A DNA stretch of 64,000 nt from Aquamicrobium sp. LC103 (lineage in GTDB: Bacteria; Pseudomonadota; Alphaproteobacteria; Rhizobiales; Rhizobiaceae), in contig NZ_LBCQ02000015.1 in NCBI RefSeq assembly GCF_001014615.2, positions 62,001 through 126,000 on the forward strand, read 5' to 3'. The translations under genes and the position numbers were made by a program. The notes below the pieces were generated by a model. That model searched no databases. It was not told where the DNA came from and saw only the letters and a list, made by a program, of their open reading frames with translations. Shown here in pieces: positions 1 through 7,996 of this stretch (position 1 is its first letter; every line of letters begins with the position of its first letter).

Positions 1-440
1 GCCGTCATCAGATCGGCGCGCGACACGAGAATATCACCGATAAAGATCGGATCCTCGGGCAGGCCAAGGTTCAGCCCGCGCACATCGGTGCCCCATATCA
101 GCTGCGCCAGCCCCTCGATGAAGATCGAAAGGCCGATGGTCGCCATGAAGACGATCATGTGATCCTGTCCCAAAAGTGGGCGCAGTACCGCGCGTTCGAT
201 GGCCATGGCCAGCACCACCATCGCGGCCAGCGTCACCATCAGCGCCGTCCACCATGGCAGCCCAAGTTCGGTGAATCCCACGAAGTTCAGCGCCGCAAAC
301 AACACCATCGCGCCCTGCGCGAAGTTGAACACGCCCGATGCCTTGAAGATCAGGACGAAGCCAAGCGCCACGAGCGTATACATCACCCCCGACAGAAGCC
401 CGCCGATCAGCACTTCGAAAAAGAACGAAAGGGGCGACAT
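1..440 (-). CDS. livH: Branched-chain-type ABC transporter permease LivH (3' end outside window)
   Basis: Inner-membrane permease of a LIV/HAAT-type importer. The visible 146 residues are hydrophobic with several membrane segments. They carry the family-typical N-terminal features: a GLxxGxxYTLVALG stretch, then FNFAQGAMV, then a conserved region with ERAVLRPL. LivH proteins are about 290 residues, so roughly half is present, and a LivM partner probably lies further downstream, beyond base 1. The start at 440 sits one base past the stop of the ATPase fusion gene, which indicates one transcript. The substrate is not shown by this protein; the neighbouring acyl-CoA genes suggest a carboxylic acid rather than leucine (inference). 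Confidence 0.88.
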   Translation of the reverse strand, partial: MSPLSFFFEVLIGGLLSGVMYTLVALGFVLIFKASGVFNFAQGAMVLFAALNFVGFTELGLPWWTALMVTLAAMVVLAMAIERAVLRPLLGQDHMIVFMATIGLSIFIEGLAQLIWGTDVRGLNLGLPEDPIFIGDILVSRADLMT

Positions 441-441
441 C

Positions 442-2565
442 TCAGCCCTCCATTGATGCGGTATCGGCGCTGGTGCCCAGATAGGCGCGGATCACCTCGG
501 GATCCGCGCGGACCTCGGCCGGGGTGCCGTCGGCGATCTTGCGACCGTAGTTCAGCACCACCACGCGGTCCGACAGGCCCATGACCACACCGATGTCGTG
601 TTCGATCAGCACGATCGTGGTGCCCAGTTCGGCATTGGCGGCGCGGATGAAGCGGCACATATCCTGCTTTTCCGCATGGGTCATACCGGCCATGGGTTCA
701 TCCAACAGCAGGATGCGCGGTTCGCCTGCCAGTGCCCGGCCGAGCTCGACCCGCTTCTGCACCCCGTAGGGCAGGGTCGACACCGCCTGGTAGCGGATCG
801 GCGTGAGGTCGAGAAAATTGAGGATTGCTTCCGCCGCCGCGCGCTGCTCGCTTTCCTCGCGCATCACCGAAGGCAATCGCAGCCCCCGCGCGAGGAAGGC
901 GCCGGGAAAGCCGCTGCTGACTTTGCCCGCTCGGCCCGCGACGATGTTGTCGATGACATTCAGCCCCGGAAACAGCGCCACATGCTGAAATGTGCGGCCG
1001 ATCCCGCTGGCGGCGGCCTCGGCCGGCTTCATCCGGGCGCGCACCTTGCCTTCAAAGGTAATCGTGCCTTCGCGTGGGGTATAGACCCCGTTCAGCGTAT
1101 TCAGAAACGAGGTCTTGCCCGCTCCGTTCGGCCCGATGATCGACAGGATCTCGCCCTTGCGAACCTCCATGGACACATCGCTCAGCGCGCTGACGCCCCC
1201 GAAAGCGACCGAAACGCCCCGCGCCTCCATCACCACGGGATGATCGCCATGGTGCCGGCGCGCCGCACCGGCTGGTGCGATGGCTTGCGGGGCTGCACTG
1301 CGCAGATGGCGCGTTTCGCCGAGAAGCGTCAGCTCGCCAGGCGCGAAACCGCCAGTGCGCAGCGTCCAGCCAGCAAGACCAGCCGCGCGGGCGGCATTCT
1401 CCAGCGCCTGCGACAGCGCCTGGGGGCCACCTGCATCGGCCAGCAGGGCGGCTTCGGCCGGATCGGTGGCGATTTCGGCCTGAAGCCCCTCAAGATCGTG
1501 CCAGACGCGGGCGCGGTCGACGACCGGCGCATCACGCAGCAGGGCCTCGGCTCGCGTTTCGGCATCACGTGCCTGCCCGTTATCCAGTCCGAGACCTATC
1601 GCACGCAGCTTGCCCAGCGCACCTGGCGCGACAAGGCCAGCGCTCACCACGGCCAGCCGACACCGCAATAGGCCAATCGCATTGCGCAAGGAGGCCGCGA
1701 AAAGCGGACCGCCGATACCACGCGCACGCGCCACCATATCCCCCCTTCGGCCCAAGCGGCGGCGGATATCGCGGTCGATCAGCTCCCAGACCCGCGCCGG
1801 AGCCACCAGGGCGTCGGGGGTCACGTCCAGCAGATCCAGCGGGAAGGTCGCGGGGCCCTCGACACAGTTCACCTCGGCTCCGGTTGCAATTGGCAACGCC
1901 AGCGACAGCGCCGCGTCCTCGATGGACGAAACCGGCAGGAAAGCGATCAGCCGTGCCCCCGTACCGATCCCCGGCACCAACCCGGTCGCAGCTGCGAGCA
2001 AGCTTGCCAGGTCATGCGCAACGATGGCGGGTGGCGCTTCGCGTCCTTCGTCATGCAGCAGGATCCGGCCCGGCGAGACGGTGGTGGGTACAGCCCCGGC
2101 GGTGCGATCCAGATCGGCCAGAGGCAGCGTCTGGCCCGGCCACCAGCGGGCGGCATGTTCATCGGCGGTGATGACCAGCGTGGCACCACCGCCGGGTGGG
2201 CCGAACCGACGCAGAAATTCGGGGCCAAGCGGCATCGCATCGGCCCCAAGCGCCTGCGCGGCGATGAGGGCCGTGTATAGCTCGGGCAGGTTCTCGCCGA
2301 TCACGACGACACGGGCGCCAGGACCGATATCGCGCGCCGACATCGCCGCAGCTTGTCGTAGGGCCAGATCGCGCAGCGCCCCGCGCGACCAGCATTGCCA
2401 GATGCCCGCGCGCTTGTGGCGCATCAGCACATTGCTCGGCGCCTCGGCACACAGCCGGTCCAGAGCCGCGAGCAAGCTTTCCCCCACCTCGCGCGGTTGC
2501 GAAAGCTGCATCACGGCTTGCGGCATCCTAAGCGCCCTTGCTTCCATCGAGCTCATGTCAGCCAT
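442..2565 (-). CDS. Degenerate AMP-binding domain fused to LivG-type ABC ATPase
   Basis: Predicted 707-residue two-domain protein. Residues ~20-420 resemble the N-terminal half of a long-chain acyl-CoA synthetase (PRVWE-like segment VAPARVWEL and the preceding LP..S.E region). The adenylation P-loop (TSGTTGxPK) is replaced by HDEGREAPPAI, and the C-terminal half with YGxTE and the catalytic lysine is absent, so catalysis is unlikely. Residues 446-707 form a complete LivG ATPase: Walker A GPNGAGKTS at 478-486, LivG-type signature LPYGVQKRVEL, Walker B ILLLDEP. Separate AMP-binding genes often sit inside such transporter operons, so a gene fusion followed by decay is plausible. The start overlaps the end of livF by 13 bases. 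An internal ATG at residue 446 could also yield LivG alone. Confidence 0.85.
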   Translation of the reverse strand: MADMSSMEARALRMPQAVMQLSQPREVGESLLAALDRLCAEAPSNVLMRHKRAGIWQCWSRGALRDLALRQAAAMSARDIGPGARVVVIGENLPELYTALIAAQALGADAMPLGPEFLRRFGPPGGGATLVITADEHAARWWPGQTLPLADLDRTAGAVPTTVSPGRILLHDEGREAPPAIVAHDLASLLAAATGLVPGIGTGARLIAFLPVSSIEDAALSLALPIATGAEVNCVEGPATFPLDLLDVTPDALVAPARVWELIDRDIRRRLGRRGDMVARARGIGGPLFAASLRNAIGLLRCRLAVVSAGLVAPGALGKLRAIGLGLDNGQARDAETRAEALLRDAPVVDRARVWHDLEGLQAEIATDPAEAALLADAGGPQALSQALENAARAAGLAGWTLRTGGFAPGELTLLGETRHLRSAAPQAIAPAGAARRHHGDHPVVMEARGVSVAFGGVSALSDVSMEVRKGEILSIIGPNGAGKTSFLNTLNGVYTPREGTITFEGKVRARMKPAEAAASGIGRTFQHVALFPGLNVIDNIVAGRAGKVSSGFPGAFLARGLRLPSVMREESEQRAAAEAILNFLDLTPIRYQAVSTLPYGVQKRVELGRALAGEPRILLLDEPMAGMTHAEKQDMCRFIRAANAELGTTIVLIEHDIGVVMGLSDRVVVLNYGRKIADGTPAEVRADPEVIRAYLGTSADTASMEG

Positions 2566-3395
2566 CTCTTGCGTTCGGTGAAGCCCGCCATGCCTTCATC
2601 GGCAAATCCCAGATAGCTGGCCTTGATCTCGGGGGCTGAGGCCAACTCGGCCGCCAGCCCATCGCGAATGACGCGGCCGTTCTCGACCAGATAGCCATGG
2701 GTCGCGAAACGCAGCGCGACGGCCGCGTTCTGTTCGGCCAGCAGGAAGGTCACGCCCTCTTCGCGGTTCAATCGGGCGATGATGCCGAAGATATCCTCAA
2801 CCAGTTGCGGGGCCAGCCCCATGGATGGTTCATCCAACAGGATCATCCGGGGCCTTGCCATCAGCGCACGCGCGATGACGCACATCTGCTGCTCGCCCCC
2901 CGACAAAAGCCCGGCATGGGATCTGCGGCGCTCTTTCAGCCGGGGAAAATAGCTGAAGATCATATCCAGCGTCTCGGCCACCGCCGCGGCACCGTCGCGC
3001 CGCGTGAAGGCACCGACACGCAGATTATCCTCGACAGACAGGCCGCCGAAGGCATGGCGCCCCTCCATCACGAGCGAGATTCCCCGTGCCGCCATCCGCG
3101 AGGCGTCCAGCCGGTCGATCCGCTGGCCGTCATACTGGATCGTGCCCTTGGTGATCTCCCCCCTTTCGCTACGCAAAAGGCCCGAGATCGCTTTCATAGT
3201 GGTGGTCTTGCCGGCACCGTTCGCACCCAGAAGAGCAACGATGCCGTGGCGCGGAACCGACAGCGAAAGCGAATGTAAAACCATCGCCTGACGCGAATAG
3301 ACGACCTCAATCGCATTCACGGCCAGAAGCGGTTCGGCCACGGCGGAGACGCCCCGCCCGGCAGAATCGGCCACGGTGTCGGCGGGACGCTCCAT
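2553..3395 (-). CDS. livF: Branched-chain-type ABC transporter ATPase LivF
   Basis: Second cytoplasmic ATPase of the HAAT importer, 280 residues. Walker A GANGAGKTT at 57-65, signature LSGGEQQ at 164-170, Walker B ILLDEPS at 185-191, and LivF-type SMGLAPQLV directly after. The reading frame is open further upstream, but the ATG at 3395 is preferred because it follows the stop of the binding-protein gene (3401) by a few bases and gives the usual length. The ~25 residues before the ATPase core are longer than in most LivF proteins. It is co-transcribed with the fusion ATPase and LivH. Confidence 0.9.
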   Translation of the reverse strand: MERPADTVADSAGRGVSAVAEPLLAVNAIEVVYSRQAMVLHSLSLSVPRHGIVALLGANGAGKTTTMKAISGLLRSERGEITKGTIQYDGQRIDRLDASRMAARGISLVMEGRHAFGGLSVEDNLRVGAFTRRDGAAAVAETLDMIFSYFPRLKERRRSHAGLLSGGEQQMCVIARALMARPRMILLDEPSMGLAPQLVEDIFGIIARLNREEGVTFLLAEQNAAVALRFATHGYLVENGRVIRDGLAAELASAPEIKASYLGFADEGMAGFTERKRWLT

Positions 3396-3400
3396 CTGCC

Positions 3401-4717
3401 TCAGCCCTCGGATGCGCAGTCGCGGGGCGCAATGCCCTTTTCGGCGGCGTAGGCGGCAGCCGATTGCTCGATGAGAGGGCGGACGATTTCGGCATCGGGT
3501 TCGATCCAATCAGAAATGGTAGTCCATTTCTCGCCGTCCCATTGCTGCATGATTGCACGACCGCCGCCCTCATGGTCTTCGCAGGTGATCGCAATCTCGG
3601 CCATCAGCCCTTCCAAACCCAGCTCGCGCAGCCGGTCGGTGCTCAGTGTCAAGTGCTCGAGACCCCAGCGGACCTCGTCGCCGGTCAGCGGACGGTTGCC
3701 GAATTTCTTCATCGCGGTGCGCATGCCTTCGGTCACCACGACAGCGTGCACGATGCCGCGCACGAAATAAGCCGAGCCGATCCGCTCCTCCGACACATGG
3801 CCCTTGCCCTTGGCGTAAACATGGGCGCGGATGTCGTCATAGACGGGATAGTTGCCGCCTACCGTGTGAAAACTGCCGGTAATGAAGCCCTTGGCCGCGT
3901 CGCCGGCGGGGACCACATCCTCTTCCGATCCCGACCACCACCACCCGATGATCTTGTCGCGCGGAATACCCGCACGCTGTGCCTCTTTCAGCCCGGCAGC
4001 AGTGGCCGCACCCCAGCCACGAAACAGTACCCAGTCCGGCCGAGCCTGACGCACCTGTAGCCACACCGCCCGCTGATCCAGCCCCGGAGGTGCGATCGGA
4101 AACGTGGTGAATTCGAACCCGTATTTCTCGGCCTGGGTGGCCAACACCGGCTCAGTTTCGCGCCCGGCGGCAAAATCCATCACCACATTGGCGATCTTCT
4201 TGCCCTTCAGCGCTTCGAATCCGCCCTCCTGCTCGGCGATCCAGCGGATGGTGGCGGTGTTCTCGCTCCAGTAATTCGCGACCGCCGGGAAAATATAGGG
4301 AAAGACCCGCCCGTCTGAACTGTCGGTGCGCCCATAGCCCACGGTGACGCTAGGGATCTTGTCGGTAGTCATCCGGTCAATCAGCGCATAGACCCCTCCG
4401 GTGCCGGAAGGCGTGAAGGCCGCGGCCCCCGTCGCTCCCATGCCCTTCTGGCGCTCATAACATTCGATCATGCGGTCGGGCTGATAGGCGGTTTCGCATT
4501 CCTGATAGGTCAGCTTCACGCCGTTAATGCCGCCGTCACGCTGGTTAAGCATCTCAAGATAGTCGGCATAGGCGCCATAGATCCCCACGCCTCCGGCCGC
4601 ATAGGGACCGGTGCGATAGATCGACACTGGCATGAACTGCTCTGCGGTCTGCGCATACCCGCTCCCCGCTGACACGAACAGACAAAGCGCGGCCAAGCCG
4701 CCCTGCACAAATTTCAT
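3401..4717 (-). CDS. LivK-type periplasmic substrate-binding protein
   Basis: 438-residue exported binding protein, first gene of the importer operon. The N-terminus is a clean signal peptide (MKFVQGG then hydrophobic core, cleavage near GYAQT). The mature part fits the type I periplasmic binding fold of the LivK/HAAT family (YEDxxY-type N-lobe, G-G-I/V-N-G-V-K-L segment, later TVGYGRTDSSDG and WGAATAAGLKEA). It is longer than LivK of enteric bacteria and resembles the versions found beside acyl-CoA catabolic genes, whose ligands are often aromatic or branched acids (family knowledge). It is transcribed away from the kinase/ACAD operon across a shared operator region. Confidence 0.85.
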   Translation of the reverse strand: MKFVQGGLAALCLFVSAGSGYAQTAEQFMPVSIYRTGPYAAGGVGIYGAYADYLEMLNQRDGGINGVKLTYQECETAYQPDRMIECYERQKGMGATGAAAFTPSGTGGVYALIDRMTTDKIPSVTVGYGRTDSSDGRVFPYIFPAVANYWSENTATIRWIAEQEGGFEALKGKKIANVVMDFAAGRETEPVLATQAEKYGFEFTTFPIAPPGLDQRAVWLQVRQARPDWVLFRGWGAATAAGLKEAQRAGIPRDKIIGWWWSGSEEDVVPAGDAAKGFITGSFHTVGGNYPVYDDIRAHVYAKGKGHVSEERIGSAYFVRGIVHAVVVTEGMRTAMKKFGNRPLTGDEVRWGLEHLTLSTDRLRELGLEGLMAEIAITCEDHEGGGRAIMQQWDGEKWTTISDWIEPDAEIVRPLIEQSAAAYAAEKGIAPRDCASEG

Positions 4718-4758
4718 GGACTTCCTCCCTTGCGTGGAACGGGCCTCCTAACCCGTTT

Positions 4759-4769
4759 TGGTCCGACCA
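4759..4769. promoter_or_regulatory. FadR/GntR-type operator, site 1
   Basis: TGGTCCGACCA is a perfect odd palindrome about 42 bases upstream of the binding-protein start. It matches the TGGTC/GACCA core known for FadR-subfamily (FCD) regulators. A regulator of exactly this family is encoded at 10871-11608, so binding by it is inferred. Confidence 0.6.
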
Positions 4770-4866
4770 TTAATTCTTAAACTTTCAGAAAACAGACCGT
4801 CAAGAAAATTCTTTCACCAGATATTCTGCACGATCATCGCGGATATGCGACATATTTCAACAAATA

Positions 4867-4877
4867 TGGTCCGACAA
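4867..4877. promoter_or_regulatory. FadR/GntR-type operator, site 2
   Basis: TGGTCCGACAA repeats site 1 with one changed arm (10 of 11 bases). It lies between the two divergent operons, just upstream of a TTGACG -35-like hexamer for the rightward operon. Confidence 0.5.
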
Positions 4878-4882
4878 AAATA

Positions 4883-4911
4883 TTGACGCGGCCTTTTTAG
4901 TCCGACAATAA
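4883..4911 (+). promoter_or_regulatory. Putative promoter of kinase/ACAD operon with operator site 3 (4898-4908)
   Basis: TTGACG at 4883-4888, a 17-base spacer, then a weak CAATAA at 4906-4911. The third operator copy TAGTCCGACAA (4898-4908) covers the spacer and -10, so a bound FCD regulator would block polymerase. This is a sequence-based reading; no transcription start is known. Confidence 0.45.
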
Positions 4912-4942
4912 GTCACATCATGAAAGCGGATCGGCACAGAAA

Positions 4943-6037
4943 ATGCACATCGAATCGACCAACGCGCCCCTGCCTGCCAACGTAGCGTTGCGGCCCGACC
5001 ATCTGCAGGTACCGCTCGATGCCCGGGCGGTTGCAGCCGAGATCGCTCGCAGCGGCCTGGCACTGGACCACTCGGTCCCCCCCCGACAATTCGCGGGCGG
5101 GCTCGCGAACCTGAACTACTTGATTCGGTTGGAAAATCGCTGGGCCGTGCTGCGTCGTCCACCATCAGGGCCGCTGCCGCCCGGAGCCAACGACATGGCG
5201 CGCGAACACCGTATCCTATCGCGACTGTGGCAGGCCTTGCCGCTAGCACCCCGCAGCCTGCATCTGTGCACCGACCCTTCGGTGATCGAGGTGCCGTTCC
5301 AGATTTTGGAGTTTCGCGGTGGACTGACGCTCCGCGGCGCCAGCCTCGCCCCCCTACTGGAAACGCCCCAAATTGGCAGGGCGCTGTCGGTGATGCTGGT
5401 GGAGACGCTGGCGCAGGTTCACGCGGTCAGCCCCGAGGCCGTTGAGCTTGGAAGCCTCGGCCGACCAGAGGGTTTCTTTCACCGACAGGTAAAGGGCTGG
5501 CTCGGTCGTGCTGTCGATGTCGCGGGAGGCGATCTGCCTGCTACTGCCCGCCAGATCGCCGACTGGCTGGAGGCTTGCCCGCCACCACAGGACGAAGGCC
5601 CCGTGCTGCTGCATTCCGATTTCAAGCTCGACAACCTACTGCTGGATTCCACGACGCTCCGCGCCACCACCCTTGTCGACTGGGACATGGGTACCCGTGG
5701 TCCTGCGATGTTCGATCTGGCCACCATGCTGTCCTACTGGACCGAGCCCGGTGATCCACCCTGCATGCATCGTCTTGCCCAGATGCCCACCAGCCGCCCC
5801 GGCTTTACCAGCCGCGAAGAGGCCGCTACCGCCTATGCCCGGCAAACGGCGCGCAGCATCGATGATATCCGGCCCTGGCGGGTGCTGACCGTGCTGAAAT
5901 TGGCGGTGGTCTTCCTTCAGCTGCACCGCCGCCATGTCACCGGCGAAACCGCCGACCCCCGCTATGCCACCTTCGGCGGGTTGGGCACCGATCTTTACGC
6001 CTTCGCGCTCGATATCGCGCGCGGGCGGCTATTTTGA
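4943..6037 (+). CDS. APH-family kinase, LvaA/ACAD10-type (4-hydroxyacyl-CoA kinase candidate)
   Basis: 364-residue phosphotransferase of the aminoglycoside-phosphotransferase fold. A glycine-containing nucleotide loop (AGGLANLNYLI, 51-61), catalytic loop LLHSDFKLDN at 222-231 with D226 and N231, and metal-binding LVDWDMG with D246 are all visible. The RRPP motif after the loop is typical of the ACAD10/11-associated branch, not of antibiotic-resistance enzymes. In Pseudomonas levulinate catabolism LvaA phosphorylates 4-hydroxyvaleryl-CoA, and in mammals this domain is fused to an acyl-CoA dehydrogenase. Here the next gene, 10 bases on, is such a dehydrogenase. No LvaB-like small protein is seen. 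The Shine-Dalgarno before 4943 is weak. Confidence 0.85.
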   Translation: MHIESTNAPLPANVALRPDHLQVPLDARAVAAEIARSGLALDHSVPPRQFAGGLANLNYLIRLENRWAVLRRPPSGPLPPGANDMAREHRILSRLWQALPLAPRSLHLCTDPSVIEVPFQILEFRGGLTLRGASLAPLLETPQIGRALSVMLVETLAQVHAVSPEAVELGSLGRPEGFFHRQVKGWLGRAVDVAGGDLPATARQIADWLEACPPPQDEGPVLLHSDFKLDNLLLDSTTLRATTLVDWDMGTRGPAMFDLATMLSYWTEPGDPPCMHRLAQMPTSRPGFTSREEAATAYARQTARSIDDIRPWRVLTVLKLAVVFLQLHRRHVTGETADPRYATFGGLGTDLYAFALDIARGRLF

Positions 6038-6047
6038 AGGAGACAGG

Positions 6048-7223
6048 ATGGACTTCTCGCTTTCCCCTGATCTGGACACGCTGGAACGCCGTGTTCACGA
6101 CTTCGTCACGGACCGGATCATTCCCTTCGAATCCGATCCGCGCCGGGGCGCGCACGGCCCCGATGACGGACTGCGAGCCGATCTGGTCGCCCAGGCGCGC
6201 GCAGCGGGCTTGCTGACCCCCCAGGTATCGGCCGAATTTGGAGGCATGAGCCTGTCACATCTGGGCAAGGCCGTGGTTCTTGAGGCTTCAGGTTATTCGA
6301 TGCTGGGGCCCATCGCCATGAATTGCGCCGCACCCGACGAAGGCAACATGCACCTGATGGAGTCGGTGGCCACCCAGAACCAGAAAGAGCGCTGGCTGCG
6401 CCCGATGACCGAGGGCCGGACCCGGTCCTGCTTTTGCATGACAGAACCGCACCCCGGCGCCGGGTCCGACCCCGGTCTGCTGAAGACCACTGCCGTCAAG
6501 CAGGGTGACCGCTTCGTCATCAACGGCACCAAATGGCTGATCACCGGGGCTGATGGCGCGGCCTTCGCGATCATCATGGCACGCACCATTGTCGACGGGC
6601 AGGACCTGGGCGCCACGATGTTCCTATGCGACCTGCCCGCCAAAGGCTTCACCGTTGTCCGCAGCCTCGACACGATGGATTCCAGCTTTGCTGGTGGCCA
6701 TGCCATAGTCGAATTCGAGGGGTTGGAAATCCCCGAAACCGATGTCCTCGGCGAGGTGGGCCAGGGTTTCCGCTATGCGCAGGCACGGCTGGTTCCGGCG
6801 CGGCTGACACATTGCATGCGCTGGCTTGGCGCCGCCCAACGCGCCCATGACATCGCCACCCGCTATGCGAAGGAACGCGAGGCTTTCGGCCAAACCTTGA
6901 TCCGCCACGAAGGCGTGGGTTTCATGCTGGCCGATAACGAGATCGACCTGCATCTGACCCGCCTTGGCGTGCGTCATTGCGCCTGGCTTCTGGACCAGGG
7001 CGCGCGGGGGTCGTCCGAAAGCAGCATAATCAAGGTCCATGCCTCCGAGGCCTGCTTCCGCGTAGCCGATCGTGCCGTGCAGATCTTGGGCGGCATGGGC
7101 GTCACCCGGGAGACGGAGGTGGAGCGCATCTTCCGCGATATCAGAGCTTTCCGCATTTATGACGGTCCCTCAGAAGTGCATCGCTGGAGTATCGCGCGCA
7201 GGCTGGAGAGGAGGACGGTATGA
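6048..7223 (+). CDS. Acyl-CoA dehydrogenase, ACAD10/11-LvaC type
   Basis: 391-residue flavoprotein. The ACAD signatures are present: CFCMTEPHPGAGSDP and INGTKWLITGA in the middle domain, QILGGMGVTRETEVERIFRD near the end. Where classical ACADs have YEGTSE, supplying the catalytic glutamate, this protein has YDGPSEVH (Y371, D372). The same DGPxEVH pattern is known in ACAD10/11 and related enzymes that remove phosphate from 4-phosphoacyl-CoA. Start 6048 is chosen because GGAG lies 7 bases upstream and the longer frame overlaps the kinase gene. It likely acts after the kinase to turn a 4-hydroxyacyl-CoA into an enoyl- then 3-hydroxyacyl-CoA (inference). Confidence 0.88.
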   Translation: MDFSLSPDLDTLERRVHDFVTDRIIPFESDPRRGAHGPDDGLRADLVAQARAAGLLTPQVSAEFGGMSLSHLGKAVVLEASGYSMLGPIAMNCAAPDEGNMHLMESVATQNQKERWLRPMTEGRTRSCFCMTEPHPGAGSDPGLLKTTAVKQGDRFVINGTKWLITGADGAAFAIIMARTIVDGQDLGATMFLCDLPAKGFTVVRSLDTMDSSFAGGHAIVEFEGLEIPETDVLGEVGQGFRYAQARLVPARLTHCMRWLGAAQRAHDIATRYAKEREAFGQTLIRHEGVGFMLADNEIDLHLTRLGVRHCAWLLDQGARGSSESSIIKVHASEACFRVADRAVQILGGMGVTRETEVERIFRDIRAFRIYDGPSEVHRWSIARRLERRTV

Positions 7224-7996
7224 CGACGGTATCCCCACTGAGACAGGCGCTTGACGACCTGTTGGGAAAGGTTGTGATCGTGACAGGAGGAGGGCGCGGT
7301 CTGGGCCGCGCCATCGCCGAAGGCTTCGTGGCCGAAGGTTGCCGCGTCGCCATTATCGGACGCGACCGCGAGACCTTGGAACACGCCGCCGCCGAGATGG
7401 GAAGCAAGGTCCTGCCCTGCCCCGCCGACATTGCCGACGAGGATCAGGTCGCGGCTCTCTGCGCCACCGTGCGCGACCGCTGGGGCCGGATCGACGTGTT
7501 GGTGAACAATGCCGGCGTCAACCCCTTCTACAAGCGGGCCGAGCATACCGACCATCGTGAGTGGCAGCAGATCATCGACGTAAACCTGACCGGGGTGTTC
7601 TTCGCCTGCAAACATGCAGGCCGTGTCATGCTGGATCAGGGCGCGGGCTCCATCGTCAATATCACCTCGGTCGCGGCCAAGGTCGCGCTCGACCGCACCA
7701 CGGCCTATTGCGCGGCGAAGGCTGGGGTCGAACGGATGACGGCCGAGCTTGGTTTCGAATGGGCCAGACGCGGGGTTCGGGTAAACGCCGTCGGCCCCGG
7801 CTATTTCGCCACCGATCTGACCGAGGGCCTGCGCGAAAACGAGGCGCTGGCGGAAAAGATAACCGCCCGCACACCGATGGGCCGTTTCGGTCGGCCCGAC
7901 GAGCTGGTGGGGGCTTGTCTGTTTCTAGCCTCGGACGCTGCCGGCTACGTGACCGGCAGCACACTCATGGTCGATGGAGGGTGGACGGCATGCTGA
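7220..7996 (+). CDS. Short-chain dehydrogenase/reductase (LvaD-like position)
   Basis: 258-residue classical SDR. Cofactor motif TGGGRGLG at 22-29, NNAG at 97-99, catalytic S150, Y163 and K167 (YCAAK), and the C-terminal VTGSTLMVDGG motif are all intact. It overlaps the dehydrogenase gene by four bases (ATGA), so translation is coupled. In the levulinate operon LvaD reduces the 4-keto group of levulinyl-CoA to the 4-hydroxy group that the kinase then phosphorylates; a keto-acyl-CoA reductase role is inferred from context. The sequence alone does not exclude a 3-hydroxyacyl-CoA dehydrogenase role. Confidence 0.85.
   Translation: MTTVSPLRQALDDLLGKVVIVTGGGRGLGRAIAEGFVAEGCRVAIIGRDRETLEHAAAEMGSKVLPCPADIADEDQVAALCATVRDRWGRIDVLVNNAGVNPFYKRAEHTDHREWQQIIDVNLTGVFFACKHAGRVMLDQGAGSIVNITSVAAKVALDRTTAYCAAKAGVERMTAELGFEWARRGVRVNAVGPGYFATDLTEGLRENEALAEKITARTPMGRFGRPDELVGACLFLASDAAGYVTGSTLMVDGGWTAC

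Noticed and set aside
598-1671. Long plus-strand open frame opposite the LivG fusion
   Set aside because: Arginine/histidine-rich, no family match, and the minus-strand protein has clear ABC ATPase motifs.
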